From Ruminococcus sp. (GTDB lineage: Bacteria > Bacillota > Clostridia > Oscillospirales > Ruminococcaceae), in contig JAISGY010000042.1 of NCBI GenBank assembly GCA_031262835.1, forward strand, positions 1 to 46,633: 46,633 nt of DNA, in the 5' to 3' direction. Both the position numbers and the translations under genes were made by a program. Under the pieces are notes generated by a model that ran no database searches, was not told where the DNA came from, and was given only the letters and a program-made list of their open reading frames with translations. Positions 17,391 to 26,270 of the stretch are shown piece by piece. Each line of letters begins with the position of its first letter. The stretch's first letter is position 1.

Positions 17391-18005
17391 ATGTCAATTA
17401 AAGGAACAACCGCAATCGTTGATTACGACGCGGGCAATATATTTTCGGTAAAAAACGCGCTCGATTTTCTGGGTGAAAACTGCGTATTAACCGACGACAA
17501 AGATGTCCTAAAAAAGGCGGACAGGGTTATCTTGCCGGGGGTAGGTGCGTTCCCGGCGGCGATGGAAAGTCTTCGTAAAAAGGGACTTACGGACGTGCTC
17601 CGTGAATGTGCAAGAGAAAAGCCCTTCCTCGGGATTTGCCTCGGTATGCAGGTGCTTTTTTCAAAGGGTTTTGAATTTTCCGAGACGGAGGGGCTTGCCC
17701 TTATCCCCGGCGAAGTACGAAGAATCCCCGTTACCGACAGGGTTATACCGCATATGGGTTGGAACAGGCTTGAAATTAAGAGGGACTGCCCTATAGTTAA
17801 GGCGGGCGACGAAAATTACGTTTATTTTGTACACTCGTTTATGGGCTTCCCTGAGGAAATTTCACACCTTGCCGCAACCGTCAGTTACGGCATAGACGTT
17901 ACCGCCCTCGTCTGGAACGGACTATATACCTTCGGCGCGCAGTTTCACCCCGAAAAGAGCGGCGAAACCGGGCTCGAAATTTTACGAAGATTTGTTAACC
18001 TATGA
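17391..18005 (+). CDS. hisH: Imidazole glycerol phosphate synthase, glutamine amidotransferase subunit
   Basis: 204 aa, class I glutamine amidotransferase. The nucleophile Cys is in FLGICLGMQ (~78-86), and the His and Glu of the triad are in AQFHPEKSG (~184-192). It supplies ammonia to HisF, which is not in this window. It begins five bases after hisB, and its stop overlaps the next gene (ATGA at 18002). Confidence 0.96.
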   Translation: MSIKGTTAIVDYDAGNIFSVKNALDFLGENCVLTDDKDVLKKADRVILPGVGAFPAAMESLRKKGLTDVLRECAREKPFLGICLGMQVLFSKGFEFSETEGLALIPGEVRRIPVTDRVIPHMGWNRLEIKRDCPIVKAGDENYVYFVHSFMGFPEEISHLAATVSYGIDVTALVWNGLYTFGAQFHPEKSGETGLEILRRFVNL

Positions 18006-18619
18006 TTCATTATTTCACCGACGAAAAGCCCTCCGGTGTGGAGAAACTCTCCGGTTCGGAGAGCACCTTCACCCTCCGTTATCGCGGAAACGAATTAAAA
18101 TTCACCTCCGGCGCGGGGGTGTTCTCCCACGGGGAAGCGGACCGGCAGTCGATGCTCCTTATCGGTAATATTCCGCTTGCGGCGGATGAAAGTTTTCTCG
18201 ATCTCGGCTGCGGTTACGGGCTTATCGGGATAACGCTTGCAAAAGTCACGGGCTGTAAAGTTACAATGTCGGATATAACCGAGAAGGCGGTCAAATTTGC
18301 CGAAAGAAACGCCGCGCAAAACGGCGTAAAGGCAAGAATAGTGAAGTCCGACGGTTTTGAAAATATAGCGGAAGCTTTTAATAAAATTGCCCTCAATCCC
18401 CCTGTCCACGCGGGGAAGGAAGTCTGCTACAGACTTTATGCGGAAGCCGCTTTGCACCTTAACGCAGACGGAAAGTTTTATATCGTAATTGCCGACAAAC
18501 ACGGCGCGCAAAGCCATATTAAAAAGCTTAATGAATTTTTCGACGTTGTAAAAATAACCGCCCGAAAGGACGGCGTTAACGTTATAGAATGTGACAAAAC
18601 TAAAGGAGGACAAATTTAA
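18002..18619 (+). CDS. Class I SAM-dependent methyltransferase, RsmC-like
   Basis: 205 aa. The SAM-binding loop [12 protein letters not shown] (~63-74) and the catalytic NPPVHAGK (~137-144) place it with RsmC-type methyltransferases, which methylate guanine N2 in 16S rRNA (G1207 in E. coli). It is shorter than E. coli RsmC, as is usual for the Firmicute single-domain form. It is translationally coupled to hisH but not obviously part of histidine synthesis. The exact rRNA target is inferred. Confidence 0.85.
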   Translation: MIHYFTDEKPSGVEKLSGSESTFTLRYRGNELKFTSGAGVFSHGEADRQSMLLIGNIPLAADESFLDLGCGYGLIGITLAKVTGCKVTMSDITEKAVKFAERNAAQNGVKARIVKSDGFENIAEAFNKIALNPPVHAGKEVCYRLYAEAALHLNADGKFYIVIADKHGAQSHIKKLNEFFDVVKITARKDGVNVIECDKTKGGQI

Positions 18620-18626
18620 CAAAACT

Positions 18627-19562
18627 ATGCCGATTCGTATTTCAAAAAATCTCCCCGCATTTTCGATGCTTCTTCGCGAGAACATCTTCGTAATGGAGGA
18701 CAGCACCGCCGATATACAGGACATCCGCCCGCTTCGTATTGCGATACTCAATCTAATGCCGAAAAAAATCGAGACGGAGACGCAGATTCTAAGGCTTCTT
18801 TCAAACACCCCGCTTCAAGTCGATATCGAGCTTTTACAGACCGCAAGCCATGTTTCAAAAAACACCTCCGAGGAGCATCTTACGAAGTTTTACAAGACCT
18901 TTGAAGACGTTAAGAAAGATTATTTCGACGGGCTTATCGTTACCGGCGCGCCTGTTGAGAATATGCCGTTTGAAGAGGTTGACTATTGGAAAGAACTGAC
19001 CGAGATTTTCGATTGGGCTAAAAGCCATGTTTATTCGACCATGCATATTTGCTGGGGCGCGCAGGCGGGGCTTTATTACCGATACGGTGTCCCGAAATAT
19101 CCGCTTGCTCATAAGATGTTCGGAATCTTCAAGCACACCCTGACAAAGGAGAGCTATTCCGCAGACGGAATGAATCCGCTTGTGAGGGGGTTCGACGAGG
19201 CGTTTTGGGTTCCGCACAGCCGCCATACCGAAGTAAGGGCGGAGGACATAAAAAAAGCAGGGCTTATAATCCTTGCGGAGTCGGAAGTTTCGGGCGTGCA
19301 TATTGCGGTTGACAAGGACGAGCGGAACATCTTCGTCATGGGGCATATGGAATACGACAGAGGAACCCTTGCCGATGAATATTTCCGCGACCTTTCGAGG
19401 GGGGACAAAATCCAGCTGCCGGAAAACTATTTCCCCTACGACCAACCTGACGAAGTGCCGAATTTTACGTGGAGAAGTCATGCGAACCTGATGTATTCAA
19501 ACTGGCTCAACTATTGCGTTTACCAACGCACGCCGTTTGATATTACGAAAATAAGTGAATAA
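18627..19562 (+). CDS. metA: Homoserine O-acyltransferase MetA (probably acetyl-CoA-using)
   Basis: 311 aa from ATG 18627 (MPIRI, the family start). The strong AAAGGAGGA ends 16 bases upstream, an unusually long spacing. The HTS domain is complete: [11 protein letters not shown] (41-51, with the Lys), catalytic Cys142 in HICWGAQAG, the His in SRHTEV and the Glu in GHMEYD. It acylates homoserine at the first committed step of methionine synthesis. Residue 111 is Glu (in APVENM), where E. coli has Gly. Glu there is known to favour acetyl-CoA over succinyl-CoA, so homoserine O-acetyltransferase activity is inferred. Confidence 0.94.
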   Translation: MPIRISKNLPAFSMLLRENIFVMEDSTADIQDIRPLRIAILNLMPKKIETETQILRLLSNTPLQVDIELLQTASHVSKNTSEEHLTKFYKTFEDVKKDYFDGLIVTGAPVENMPFEEVDYWKELTEIFDWAKSHVYSTMHICWGAQAGLYYRYGVPKYPLAHKMFGIFKHTLTKESYSADGMNPLVRGFDEAFWVPHSRHTEVRAEDIKKAGLIILAESEVSGVHIAVDKDERNIFVMGHMEYDRGTLADEYFRDLSRGDKIQLPENYFPYDQPDEVPNFTWRSHANLMYSNWLNYCVYQRTPFDITKISE

Positions 19563-19563
19563 T

Positions 19564-19590
19564 AAAAGCCGTCCGTGTGGGCGGCTTTTT
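19564..19590. terminator. Bidirectional terminator between metA and comM
   Basis: An 11-bp stem, AAAAGCCGTCC/GGGCGGCTTTT (one T-G wobble), with a GTGT loop carries T-runs on both strands. It separates the convergent metA and comM genes. Confidence 0.85.
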
Positions 19591-19594
19591 GCGG

Positions 19595-21121
19595 TCAGTT
19601 GCTCCAATACTTTCTGTCAAGGGTGCGGAAATTGACAGCCTTGTTAATGTGCTTCTTCCCAATCAATTTCTCGTTCTCGGTGTCGGCGATGGTACGCGCA
19701 ACCTTTAGTATACGAGCGAAGGCTCTGCCGGAGAGCCCGAGCGAATCGAAGGCTGTCTTGAAATGCTCTGATGCTTCGGGCGTCATGACACAGACTTCGT
19801 TTATTATATCATCGGTTATGTCGGCGTTGCATGATATGCCGGTGTTTTTGTAACGCGCCGATTGAATCTCTCGCGCTTTAGAGACCCTTTCGCGGATAAC
19901 CTCCGAGGATTCTTCCTTCCGCGCGGAAGCAAGACTTTCGTAATCAGTCTCGCCGACTTCAATCTGTATATCAAATCGGTCAAGAAGCGGACCGCTGATT
20001 TTTGAGATGTACTGCTTTTTCTTCGCGTCGGTACAGGAACACTGCTTTTTTGAGCTGCCGAAAAAGCCGCAGGGACAAGGGTTCATCGCCGCAACAAGCA
20101 TAACCCGACATGGGTATGTAAATGTTCCGCCGGTACGCGAAACGGTTATTTCGCGGTCTTCTAAGGGTTGGCGGAGAGCTTCGAGGGTGCTGCGGTTGAA
20201 TTCGGGAAGCTCGTCAAGGAACAAAACGCCATGGTGAGCGAGGGAGAGTTCCCCCGGCTTGGGAATCGAACCTCCGCCCGTAAGTGCGGGAAGTGAACTG
20301 TTAGTATGAGGCGAACGAAACGGGCGGCGGGTTATCAGCGGATTTTTCTTATCAACCATTGCCGCGACGGAATAAATCCCTGTTATGTCGATTGATTCAT
20401 CGAAGGTAAGCGGCGGTAAAATTGTCGGAATACGCTTCGCGAGCATAGACTTCCCCGACCCCGGAGGACCGAGCATAAGGAGATTATGCCCCCCGGCGGC
20501 GGCGAATTCAATCGCCTTTTTAACCACCGACTGCCCCTTAACATCGGCAAAATCGTTAATGTTTCGCAGTATCGTTTCGTCGGGAATGTATTTTTTCTGC
20601 GGAGGGATAACATTTATCCGCTTAAAATGGTTAATAAGATCCCTGACTGTTTTTACACCGTAGACATTGATACCGTCAACAACGCTTGCTTCAAAGGCGT
20701 TGTCACACGGGACAAAAATATTTTTATACCCTTCGCGCTTCGATAAAATCGTCATCGGGAGGACGCCTGAAACCGCCTTTATCTCCCCGCCGAGCGAAGC
20801 CTCGCCTATAAAAACAGAATCGGAGAGATCGGCATTTATCTCTCCTGTTGCGGTAAGCAGCGCGGCAATTATCGAAAGGTCTAAGAGGGTGCCTGCTTTT
20901 TTTATATCCGCCGGCGCAAGATTAACGGTAACTTTTGCATCCGGGAAGCGCAAACCGGAACTTCGCATTGCCACTCTGACCCTGTCTTTGCTCTCTTTAA
21001 CGGCGGCGTCGCCGAGCCCGATTATTGTAAAATCCACTACACCCTTGCTTATCTCGATTTCGGTATCGACATGGAAAGCATTTATCCCCAAAAGCCCGCA
21101 GCTGTTTATCTTACAAAACAT
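19595..21121 (-). CDS. comM: YifB/ComM family Mg-chelatase-like AAA+ ATPase
   Basis: 508 aa. An N-terminal Lon-protease-like domain (1-~170) precedes an AAA+ domain with Walker A GPPGSGKS (218-225) and Walker B-type LFLDELPEF. A Cys-rich insert (NPCPCGFFG, then QCSC) follows, then the C-terminal Mg_chelatase domain. ComM is a hexameric helicase that helps integrate transformed DNA by branch migration; in non-competent bacteria the role is less clear. It is convergent with metA and 12 bases downstream of rsgA. Confidence 0.94.
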   Translation of the reverse strand: MFCKINSCGLLGINAFHVDTEIEISKGVVDFTIIGLGDAAVKESKDRVRVAMRSSGLRFPDAKVTVNLAPADIKKAGTLLDLSIIAALLTATGEINADLSDSVFIGEASLGGEIKAVSGVLPMTILSKREGYKNIFVPCDNAFEASVVDGINVYGVKTVRDLINHFKRINVIPPQKKYIPDETILRNINDFADVKGQSVVKKAIEFAAAGGHNLLMLGPPGSGKSMLAKRIPTILPPLTFDESIDITGIYSVAAMVDKKNPLITRRPFRSPHTNSSLPALTGGGSIPKPGELSLAHHGVLFLDELPEFNRSTLEALRQPLEDREITVSRTGGTFTYPCRVMLVAAMNPCPCGFFGSSKKQCSCTDAKKKQYISKISGPLLDRFDIQIEVGETDYESLASARKEESSEVIRERVSKAREIQSARYKNTGISCNADITDDIINEVCVMTPEASEHFKTAFDSLGLSGRAFARILKVARTIADTENEKLIGKKHINKAVNFRTLDRKYWSN

Positions 21122-21133
21122 AATTTTCTATCC

Positions 21134-22054
21134 CTAAGTGTGTTGTTCCCAAAGTTTTATCAGCGAAACCTCATCATACATTTTAAGGTAGTTGTCAAAT
21201 CTGGTTTGCGGAATCTTCCCCGTCCTTACCGCCTCAATAACCGCACAGCCTATCTCTTTCGTGTGTGTGCAGTCCTGATAACGGCAATCATGAAGGTAGG
21301 GGCGGAAGTCCTTAAAGTATTCCGCTAAATTTTCCTTGTATATGTAGTCATAACGTGTCGTCTCAAAAACGCCGAAACCGGGAGTGTCTGCGACATAGGC
21401 GTTGTTATCAAGCCTAAAGAGGGTAACGGAGCGTGTTGTATGACGCCCGCGCCCGAGTTTTCGGCTGACCTCGCCGACCTCCGAGTTGATACGGCTGTCG
21501 ATGTGATTAAGGAGGGTTGACTTCCCGACGCCGGTGTTGCCGGTGAAGACGGCGGTTTTTCCCGCGAGGCTGTCGTAGAGTTTTTCATAACTTTCGGGGT
21601 TATTATAATCAATCGGGAAAACAGGCGCAACGTTATCGTTATATGTATTAACAAGCGACGAAGTCACAGACCCGGCAGCCAAATCAGTCTTCGTAACCGC
21701 TATTGCAGACGGGATATTCTTAAATTCCGCGATAGCAAGGAATTTATCTAAAATTTCAAGATTCGGCGACGGAAGGGTTGTAGAGATGACGAAAACAATG
21801 TAATCAATATTCGCAACAGGCGGGCGTACGATTTCATTTTTGCGGGGGAGAACTTCGACAATAACAGCGTCATTATCCCCGACTTTCATTATATTAACGA
21901 TGTCGCCGACATAGGGAGAAATTCCGTCTCGGCGGAAAATCCCCCTTGCCTTACAGCTTAAGACCGTATCTTCTGTTTCGACGGTGAAAATTCCGCCGAC
22001 AGAAGTTAGTATTTTACCTTCGTACGTTTCAGACAATTCCCTTATTTTATTCAT
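21134..22054 (-). CDS. rsgA: Ribosome small subunit-dependent GTPase A
   Basis: 306 aa, circularly permuted GTPase. An OB-fold at the N terminus is followed by G4 (TKTDL, ~120), then G1 GNTGVGKST (~174-182) and G3 DTPGFG, and a C-terminal zinc-binding region with Cys/His in CRYQDCTH and GCAV. It assists late 30S maturation. It lies downstream of prkC, as in Bacillus and Clostridium. The rpe and thiN genes that often follow are replaced by comM. Confidence 0.95.
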   Translation of the reverse strand: MNKIRELSETYEGKILTSVGGIFTVETEDTVLSCKARGIFRRDGISPYVGDIVNIMKVGDNDAVIVEVLPRKNEIVRPPVANIDYIVFVISTTLPSPNLEILDKFLAIAEFKNIPSAIAVTKTDLAAGSVTSSLVNTYNDNVAPVFPIDYNNPESYEKLYDSLAGKTAVFTGNTGVGKSTLLNHIDSRINSEVGEVSRKLGRGRHTTRSVTLFRLDNNAYVADTPGFGVFETTRYDYIYKENLAEYFKDFRPYLHDCRYQDCTHTKEIGCAVIEAVRTGKIPQTRFDNYLKMYDEVSLIKLWEQHT

Positions 22055-22102
22055 ATTTTGCTCGTATTCAATTTAACTTTTCGATGCATCCGCAGATGCT
22101 CT

Positions 22103-24340
22103 CTATTCACCGATAATATTGTTCCAAAAATCGTCGCCGTCAATTATTGTGTCGTCATCGACTGTCCACGGGTCGGGGAAGGTATAAGCGGTTGTCGTCG
22201 TCGTCGTAACCTCTTCTGCCTCAAAGAGGGTTAAGAAGTTGCGGGTCTTGAATTCAACCTCTGTAACTACTCCTGTGTCGAAGTCAACTTCGTATTCGCC
22301 GATGCTTATCAGCTTTTTGGTGTTGTTGTTAACACCCTCGACTATAACGCGCTGAATTCCTGTGCCGGAAACAGGGACGGAAACAGTCTCGGTATAGCGG
22401 ATGTTGTCGACATCGGCAGACGCTTTGAGGTTGCCGTTGATATAGGTTCTGAATGTTGCCGAAGCGGATTTGTCAATCCCGTTCGGAACGATAAATGAGA
22501 TGTTGATTGTTGATTCGGGGGAATTCCCGGTGCTTACCCTAATTGTTATCGGGTCGTTAACGTTAACAACATTCGGCGTTCCGTCCGGTAAAAGGGGCGG
22601 GATACTCTGTTCAACAACCGTTCCGGCGGCATCCTTCGAGTCGATCGGAAGAACCGTTACGGCAAGCTTTTCAAGGAGAATCCGCGCCTGTTCTTCGGTC
22701 TGTCCGACAACATTCGGCACATATATGGGAGGCAGGGCAGAACCGCTGCTCACATACATGAGGATTAAGCTTCCCGTGTCAACCTTTTCGTTTCTCGGCG
22801 GGTCGGTCTTAATAACCATACCCTCTTCGACAGTCTCGTCGGACTGGAAAACAGGACGCACGATAAAATCGCCGTTCGCCATCAGTATCGCCTGAGCGGA
22901 TTCGGCATCCTGACCGTAAACGTTGTCGATAATAACCTGACGCTTGCCCTTGCTTACAGTCACTTCCTGTATCGAGGAACCTTTCTTGTAGTCGTCGCCC
23001 TCTTCGATGATCTGGCGGATAATTGCGCCCGCCGGCCAAGAGTCGTTGTATTCTTCGCCGATATTGCGAAGCTCGAATTGATCGGCATAAGCGGTCTTAA
23101 CATCTTGGTAAGAAAGCCCGATGAGGTTCGGCATCTGTGCAACTTCGGGAGTGTTATTCACTCCGACTACATCTAAAAGTCTTATGGCAACAAAGGCAAC
23201 CACAAGTATAACAATACCCGCCGCGATTGCGGTTAATATTGCCACAAAGTATGAAGATTTTGAAACATCACCGTCTTCATCGTCCTCGTCGTCTTCATAT
23301 TGGGCGTGCTTAAGTTCGTCCTTTGTTTTTGCACGAACTTTTATGCCCTGCTTGTCTTCATTCGCTTTTTTGCGCCCGTCTCTTTCGGTAACAAGCGGCA
23401 CGCTGTTTCGGTCGAGGGTGTTTTCAAATGCGCGGGAGGCGGATTCCTTTACAGCGGGGGAGAAATTTTGCGTCTGTTCTTTTGAGGTATATTCGTAAGC
23501 GAAGATTATTGCGGGGTTGCGCTTGAATTCTTCAATGTCTTTTATCATCTCGGAAGCGGATTGATAACGTTTTGAAGGGTCTGCCTGCATTGCCCTTGTA
23601 ACAATCTCTTCGAGACCTTCGGGAATTGTGTCGTTAATCTGACGCGGGGGGCGCGCACCCTTTTGCATATGCATAAGGACAACGGTTACAGGGTTCTCGG
23701 CATCAAAAGGCTTAATCCCGGTAAGCATCTCGTACATCATTATTCCGACGGAATAAATGTCAGAGCGTTCGTCGGTAACATTGCCGGAAGCCTGTTCGGG
23801 ACTGATATAGTGGACGGAACCGATTGCCTTGTCGGAGATTGTTTTAAGCTCCTCGCGTGCAAAACGCGCAATCCCGAAGTCCATGACCTTTATAGTCCCG
23901 TCCGGGAAGAGCATTATATTTTGCGGCTTAATATCGCGGTGGACAATGCCGCGGTCGTGGGCGTGCTGGAGCGCGCGGAGGATCTGAATGATAAAGTGGA
24001 TGGTGTCCTTCCATTTTAGGACGCCTTGCTGCTCAATAAATTCCTTGAGGGTTATTCCGTCGATGTATTCCATCACGATAAACTGAAGCTTATCGGTAAA
24101 CCCGACGTCGAAAATCTTGACGATATTCGGGTGAGAAAGCACAGCAATCGCCTTCGACTCGTTGCGAAAGCGGCGTATAAACTCATCGTTGTCGGAAAAC
24201 TCCGGCTTTAATATCTTGACTGCGACAACCTTTCCCTCTAATATGTCGGTTGCTTTATAAACATCAGCCATGCCGCCGACGCCGATGAGTTCGGTTATCT
24301 CATAACGCCCGTCGAGCCTTTTGCCGATATTCTTATCCAT
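22103..24340 (-). CDS. prkC: PASTA-domain Ser/Thr protein kinase
   Basis: 745 aa. The cytosolic kinase domain (13-275) has all catalytic motifs: glycine loop GVGGMADV, VAVK with Lys42, HRDIKPQN (134-141) and DFG (154-156). An acidic juxtamembrane stretch (~349-358) precedes one membrane helix (~365-388). Outside are about three PASTA repeats (~403-467, 468-537, 543-613), which sense muropeptides or lipid II, then an extra beta-rich domain and a Thr-rich tail near 712-718. PrkC/Stk1 controls growth and cell-wall synthesis. It is paired with phosphatase prpC upstream. Confidence 0.96.
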   Translation of the reverse strand: MDKNIGKRLDGRYEITELIGVGGMADVYKATDILEGKVVAVKILKPEFSDNDEFIRRFRNESKAIAVLSHPNIVKIFDVGFTDKLQFIVMEYIDGITLKEFIEQQGVLKWKDTIHFIIQILRALQHAHDRGIVHRDIKPQNIMLFPDGTIKVMDFGIARFAREELKTISDKAIGSVHYISPEQASGNVTDERSDIYSVGIMMYEMLTGIKPFDAENPVTVVLMHMQKGARPPRQINDTIPEGLEEIVTRAMQADPSKRYQSASEMIKDIEEFKRNPAIIFAYEYTSKEQTQNFSPAVKESASRAFENTLDRNSVPLVTERDGRKKANEDKQGIKVRAKTKDELKHAQYEDDEDDEDGDVSKSSYFVAILTAIAAGIVILVVAFVAIRLLDVVGVNNTPEVAQMPNLIGLSYQDVKTAYADQFELRNIGEEYNDSWPAGAIIRQIIEEGDDYKKGSSIQEVTVSKGKRQVIIDNVYGQDAESAQAILMANGDFIVRPVFQSDETVEEGMVIKTDPPRNEKVDTGSLILMYVSSGSALPPIYVPNVVGQTEEQARILLEKLAVTVLPIDSKDAAGTVVEQSIPPLLPDGTPNVVNVNDPITIRVSTGNSPESTINISFIVPNGIDKSASATFRTYINGNLKASADVDNIRYTETVSVPVSGTGIQRVIVEGVNNNTKKLISIGEYEVDFDTGVVTEVEFKTRNFLTLFEAEEVTTTTTTAYTFPDPWTVDDDTIIDGDDFWNNIIGE

Positions 24341-24468
24341 AAATCCACCCTGTTAAGTTTTTATTTACCCACTAATAGTATACACCTAAAATGTTTACAA
24401 ATTTAAGAGTTTATATGTCTAAAAGTGTAAATTAAATTAAAAATTATAGGCATTTTTGATAGCAGATT

Positions 24469-24484
24469 GGTTACAATTGTAACC
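24469..24484. promoter_or_regulatory. Perfect 16-bp palindrome between prpC and prkC
   Basis: GGTTACAATTGTAACC is an uninterrupted palindrome 10 bases after the prpC stop, in the 154-bp prpC-prkC gap. Its core TACAATTGTA fits the TACAnnTGTA pattern bound by BlaI/MecI/CopY-type repressors. There is no U-tract, so it is not a standard terminator. Operator function is inferred. Confidence 0.45.
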
Positions 24485-24494
24485 GGTTGGAAAC

Positions 24495-25241
24495 CTATTC
24501 CGCGTTTTCTGTCATATTATAGTATATTAGCCCGATTGTTATATTATCCTTGCCGCCGTTCTGCAAGGCTTTTTTGATAAGAACATCAATTAACTCATCG
24601 CCTTTGTAAATCTTCGACATGGCTAAAATTTCCGCTTCTTCAACATAGGTCGAAAGTCCGTCGGAGCAGAGGAGAATCACATCGTTTTCGGAAAGTTCAA
24701 GTTCAAAGTAGTCCGGGTCGGGGTCGAAGGGGATTCCGAGAGCTTTCGTAATATAGTTTCGCTGGGGGTGACTCCGCATCTCTTCTTTCGTAATCTCGCC
24801 CTTTTCGTATTTTTGCATAACAACGGAGTGGTCTTTCGTAATTTGAGAGATGTTATCGTTAATAAGGTAGGCGCGTGAGTCCCCGACACTCACAACATGA
24901 AGCTTCAAACCGCGTTCAAGCGCGGCGACGCAGGTTGTCCCCATGCCCTTCTTTTCCGGGTCGGAATAGGACTCGTCGAGGATAACCGAATTCGCCGTAT
25001 TGAGCGCGGAAATCATCATGTTTTTAACGGTTTCGTCGGAAAGGTCGCGCCTGTAGACCTTTGTGAAGCGATCGACAATTGCTTCGGTTGCGATGTCGGA
25101 AGCGGCAGAGCCTGCGTTTTCGCCGCCCATGCCGTCGCAAAGGACAATAAACCCGGTTATCTCGTTAATAATCCCGGACGTTATTTTATCCTGATTTTCC
25201 GTTCGGCTCAGCCCAATGTCAGTTCCCGTAAAAACTCTCAT
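24495..25241 (-). CDS. prpC: PP2C-type protein phosphatase
   Basis: 248 aa, PPM/PP2C family. Metal-binding motifs visible: ENQD (15-18), LCDGMGG (33-39), GDSRAYL (~119-125), and CSDGLSTYV near 190. It dephosphorylates PrkC and its targets in the cytosol. It starts 12 bases after rlmN. Unlike many genomes, where prpC and prkC overlap, a 154-bp AT-rich gap with a palindrome separates them. Confidence 0.95.
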   Translation of the reverse strand: MRVFTGTDIGLSRTENQDKITSGIINEITGFIVLCDGMGGENAGSAASDIATEAIVDRFTKVYRRDLSDETVKNMMISALNTANSVILDESYSDPEKKGMGTTCVAALERGLKLHVVSVGDSRAYLINDNISQITKDHSVVMQKYEKGEITKEEMRSHPQRNYITKALGIPFDPDPDYFELELSENDVILLCSDGLSTYVEEAEILAMSKIYKGDELIDVLIKKALQNGGKDNITIGLIYYNMTENAE

Positions 25242-25253
25242 TGAATTACCCCG

Positions 25254-26270
25254 CTAATTCTTTATACTCCGCCTTAGTTGACCGCACGCCGCATTAATGT
25301 CACTCCCCAGTGTCCTTCTTGTTGTAACGGGGATTTTTGCCGCGTTCAGATAACCTTCAAAGTTTTTAACATTTTCCCTTTTGTTATGAAAATTCGACTC
25401 CGCAACATTGTTGACAGGAATTAAATTAACGTGACAATTTATACCGCGAAGAAGTTTAATAAGCCTGTCCGCATCGTCCTTCGAGTCGTTAACCCCCGCA
25501 ATTACCGCGTATTCAAAGCTAATCCGCCGCCCGGTTTCCGCAATATAAACCCTGCAAGCGCCGATGAGTTCATCTATATTATAAGCCTTTGTAACCGGCA
25601 TTATCTCTTCGCGCTTCGCGTTATCAGCCTGATGAAGTGAAACGGAGAGGGTTAAGCCGAGACGCAGCGCGGCAAGCTCTTTAATTTTAGGAACAAGCCC
25701 GCAGGTCGACAGCGACAGATGACGAAGGCTTAGGTTCTTGCCGTTTTTATCCGACAGCATCGAAAGGAATTTAACGGTGTTGTCAAAATTATCAAGCGGC
25801 TCGCCGATTCCCATCATGACAAGGCTTCCTATAGTTTTCCCGGTGAGGCGTTCGACTTCGTAGACCTGTGAAAGCATTTCGGAAGGAGTAAGATTTCGCA
25901 CCAGCCCGTCAAGCCCCGAAGCGCAGAATTTGCAACCCATTCGACAACCGACCTGCGAAGAAATACAGAGGCTGTAGGCGTGCCTATACTCCATGAAAAC
26001 CGTTTCGATACATTCACCGTCGGGAAGCTCAAAGAGGTACTTAATTGTCCCGTCGCGCTCTGAAATTAAGGTTTTCACCGTCTTTAGTTTACATATTATG
26101 TAATCTTCACGAAGCTTTTCGCGCAGGGCGGCGGGGAGATCGCTCATTTCGTCAAATGTTAAGGCGCGTTTCACATGAAGCCAACTGTAAATCTGTTTCG
26201 CCCTATAAAGCTTTTCGGTCGGGAGTTCCGCTATCAGTTCCGGAAGCGTGTATGATAAAATATCTTTCAT
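25254..26270 (-). CDS. rlmN: Dual-specificity rRNA/tRNA adenine-C2 methyltransferase RlmN
   Basis: 338 aa, radical SAM. The 4Fe-4S motif CRMGCKFC (~108-115) is present, MGIGEPLDN is the conserved glycine motif, and a C-terminal Cys in AACGQLR matches the methyl-carrying Cys. It methylates A2503 of 23S rRNA and A37 of some tRNAs. Its ATG overlaps the rsmB stop (ATGA, 26267-26270). Confidence 0.96.
   Translation of the reverse strand: MKDILSYTLPELIAELPTEKLYRAKQIYSWLHVKRALTFDEMSDLPAALREKLREDYIICKLKTVKTLISERDGTIKYLFELPDGECIETVFMEYRHAYSLCISSQVGCRMGCKFCASGLDGLVRNLTPSEMLSQVYEVERLTGKTIGSLVMMGIGEPLDNFDNTVKFLSMLSDKNGKNLSLRHLSLSTCGLVPKIKELAALRLGLTLSVSLHQADNAKREEIMPVTKAYNIDELIGACRVYIAETGRRISFEYAVIAGVNDSKDDADRLIKLLRGINCHVNLIPVNNVAESNFHNKRENVKNFEGYLNAAKIPVTTRRTLGSDINAACGQLRRSIKN

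Noticed and set aside
18095-18808. 237-codon minus-strand open frame across the methyltransferase and metA start
   Set aside because: It is antisense to two well-recognised genes and shows no family features.
22055-22102. Terminator after prkC (GCATC/GATGC hairpin)
   Set aside because: Only a 5-bp stem and no U-run; rsgA is likely co-transcribed.
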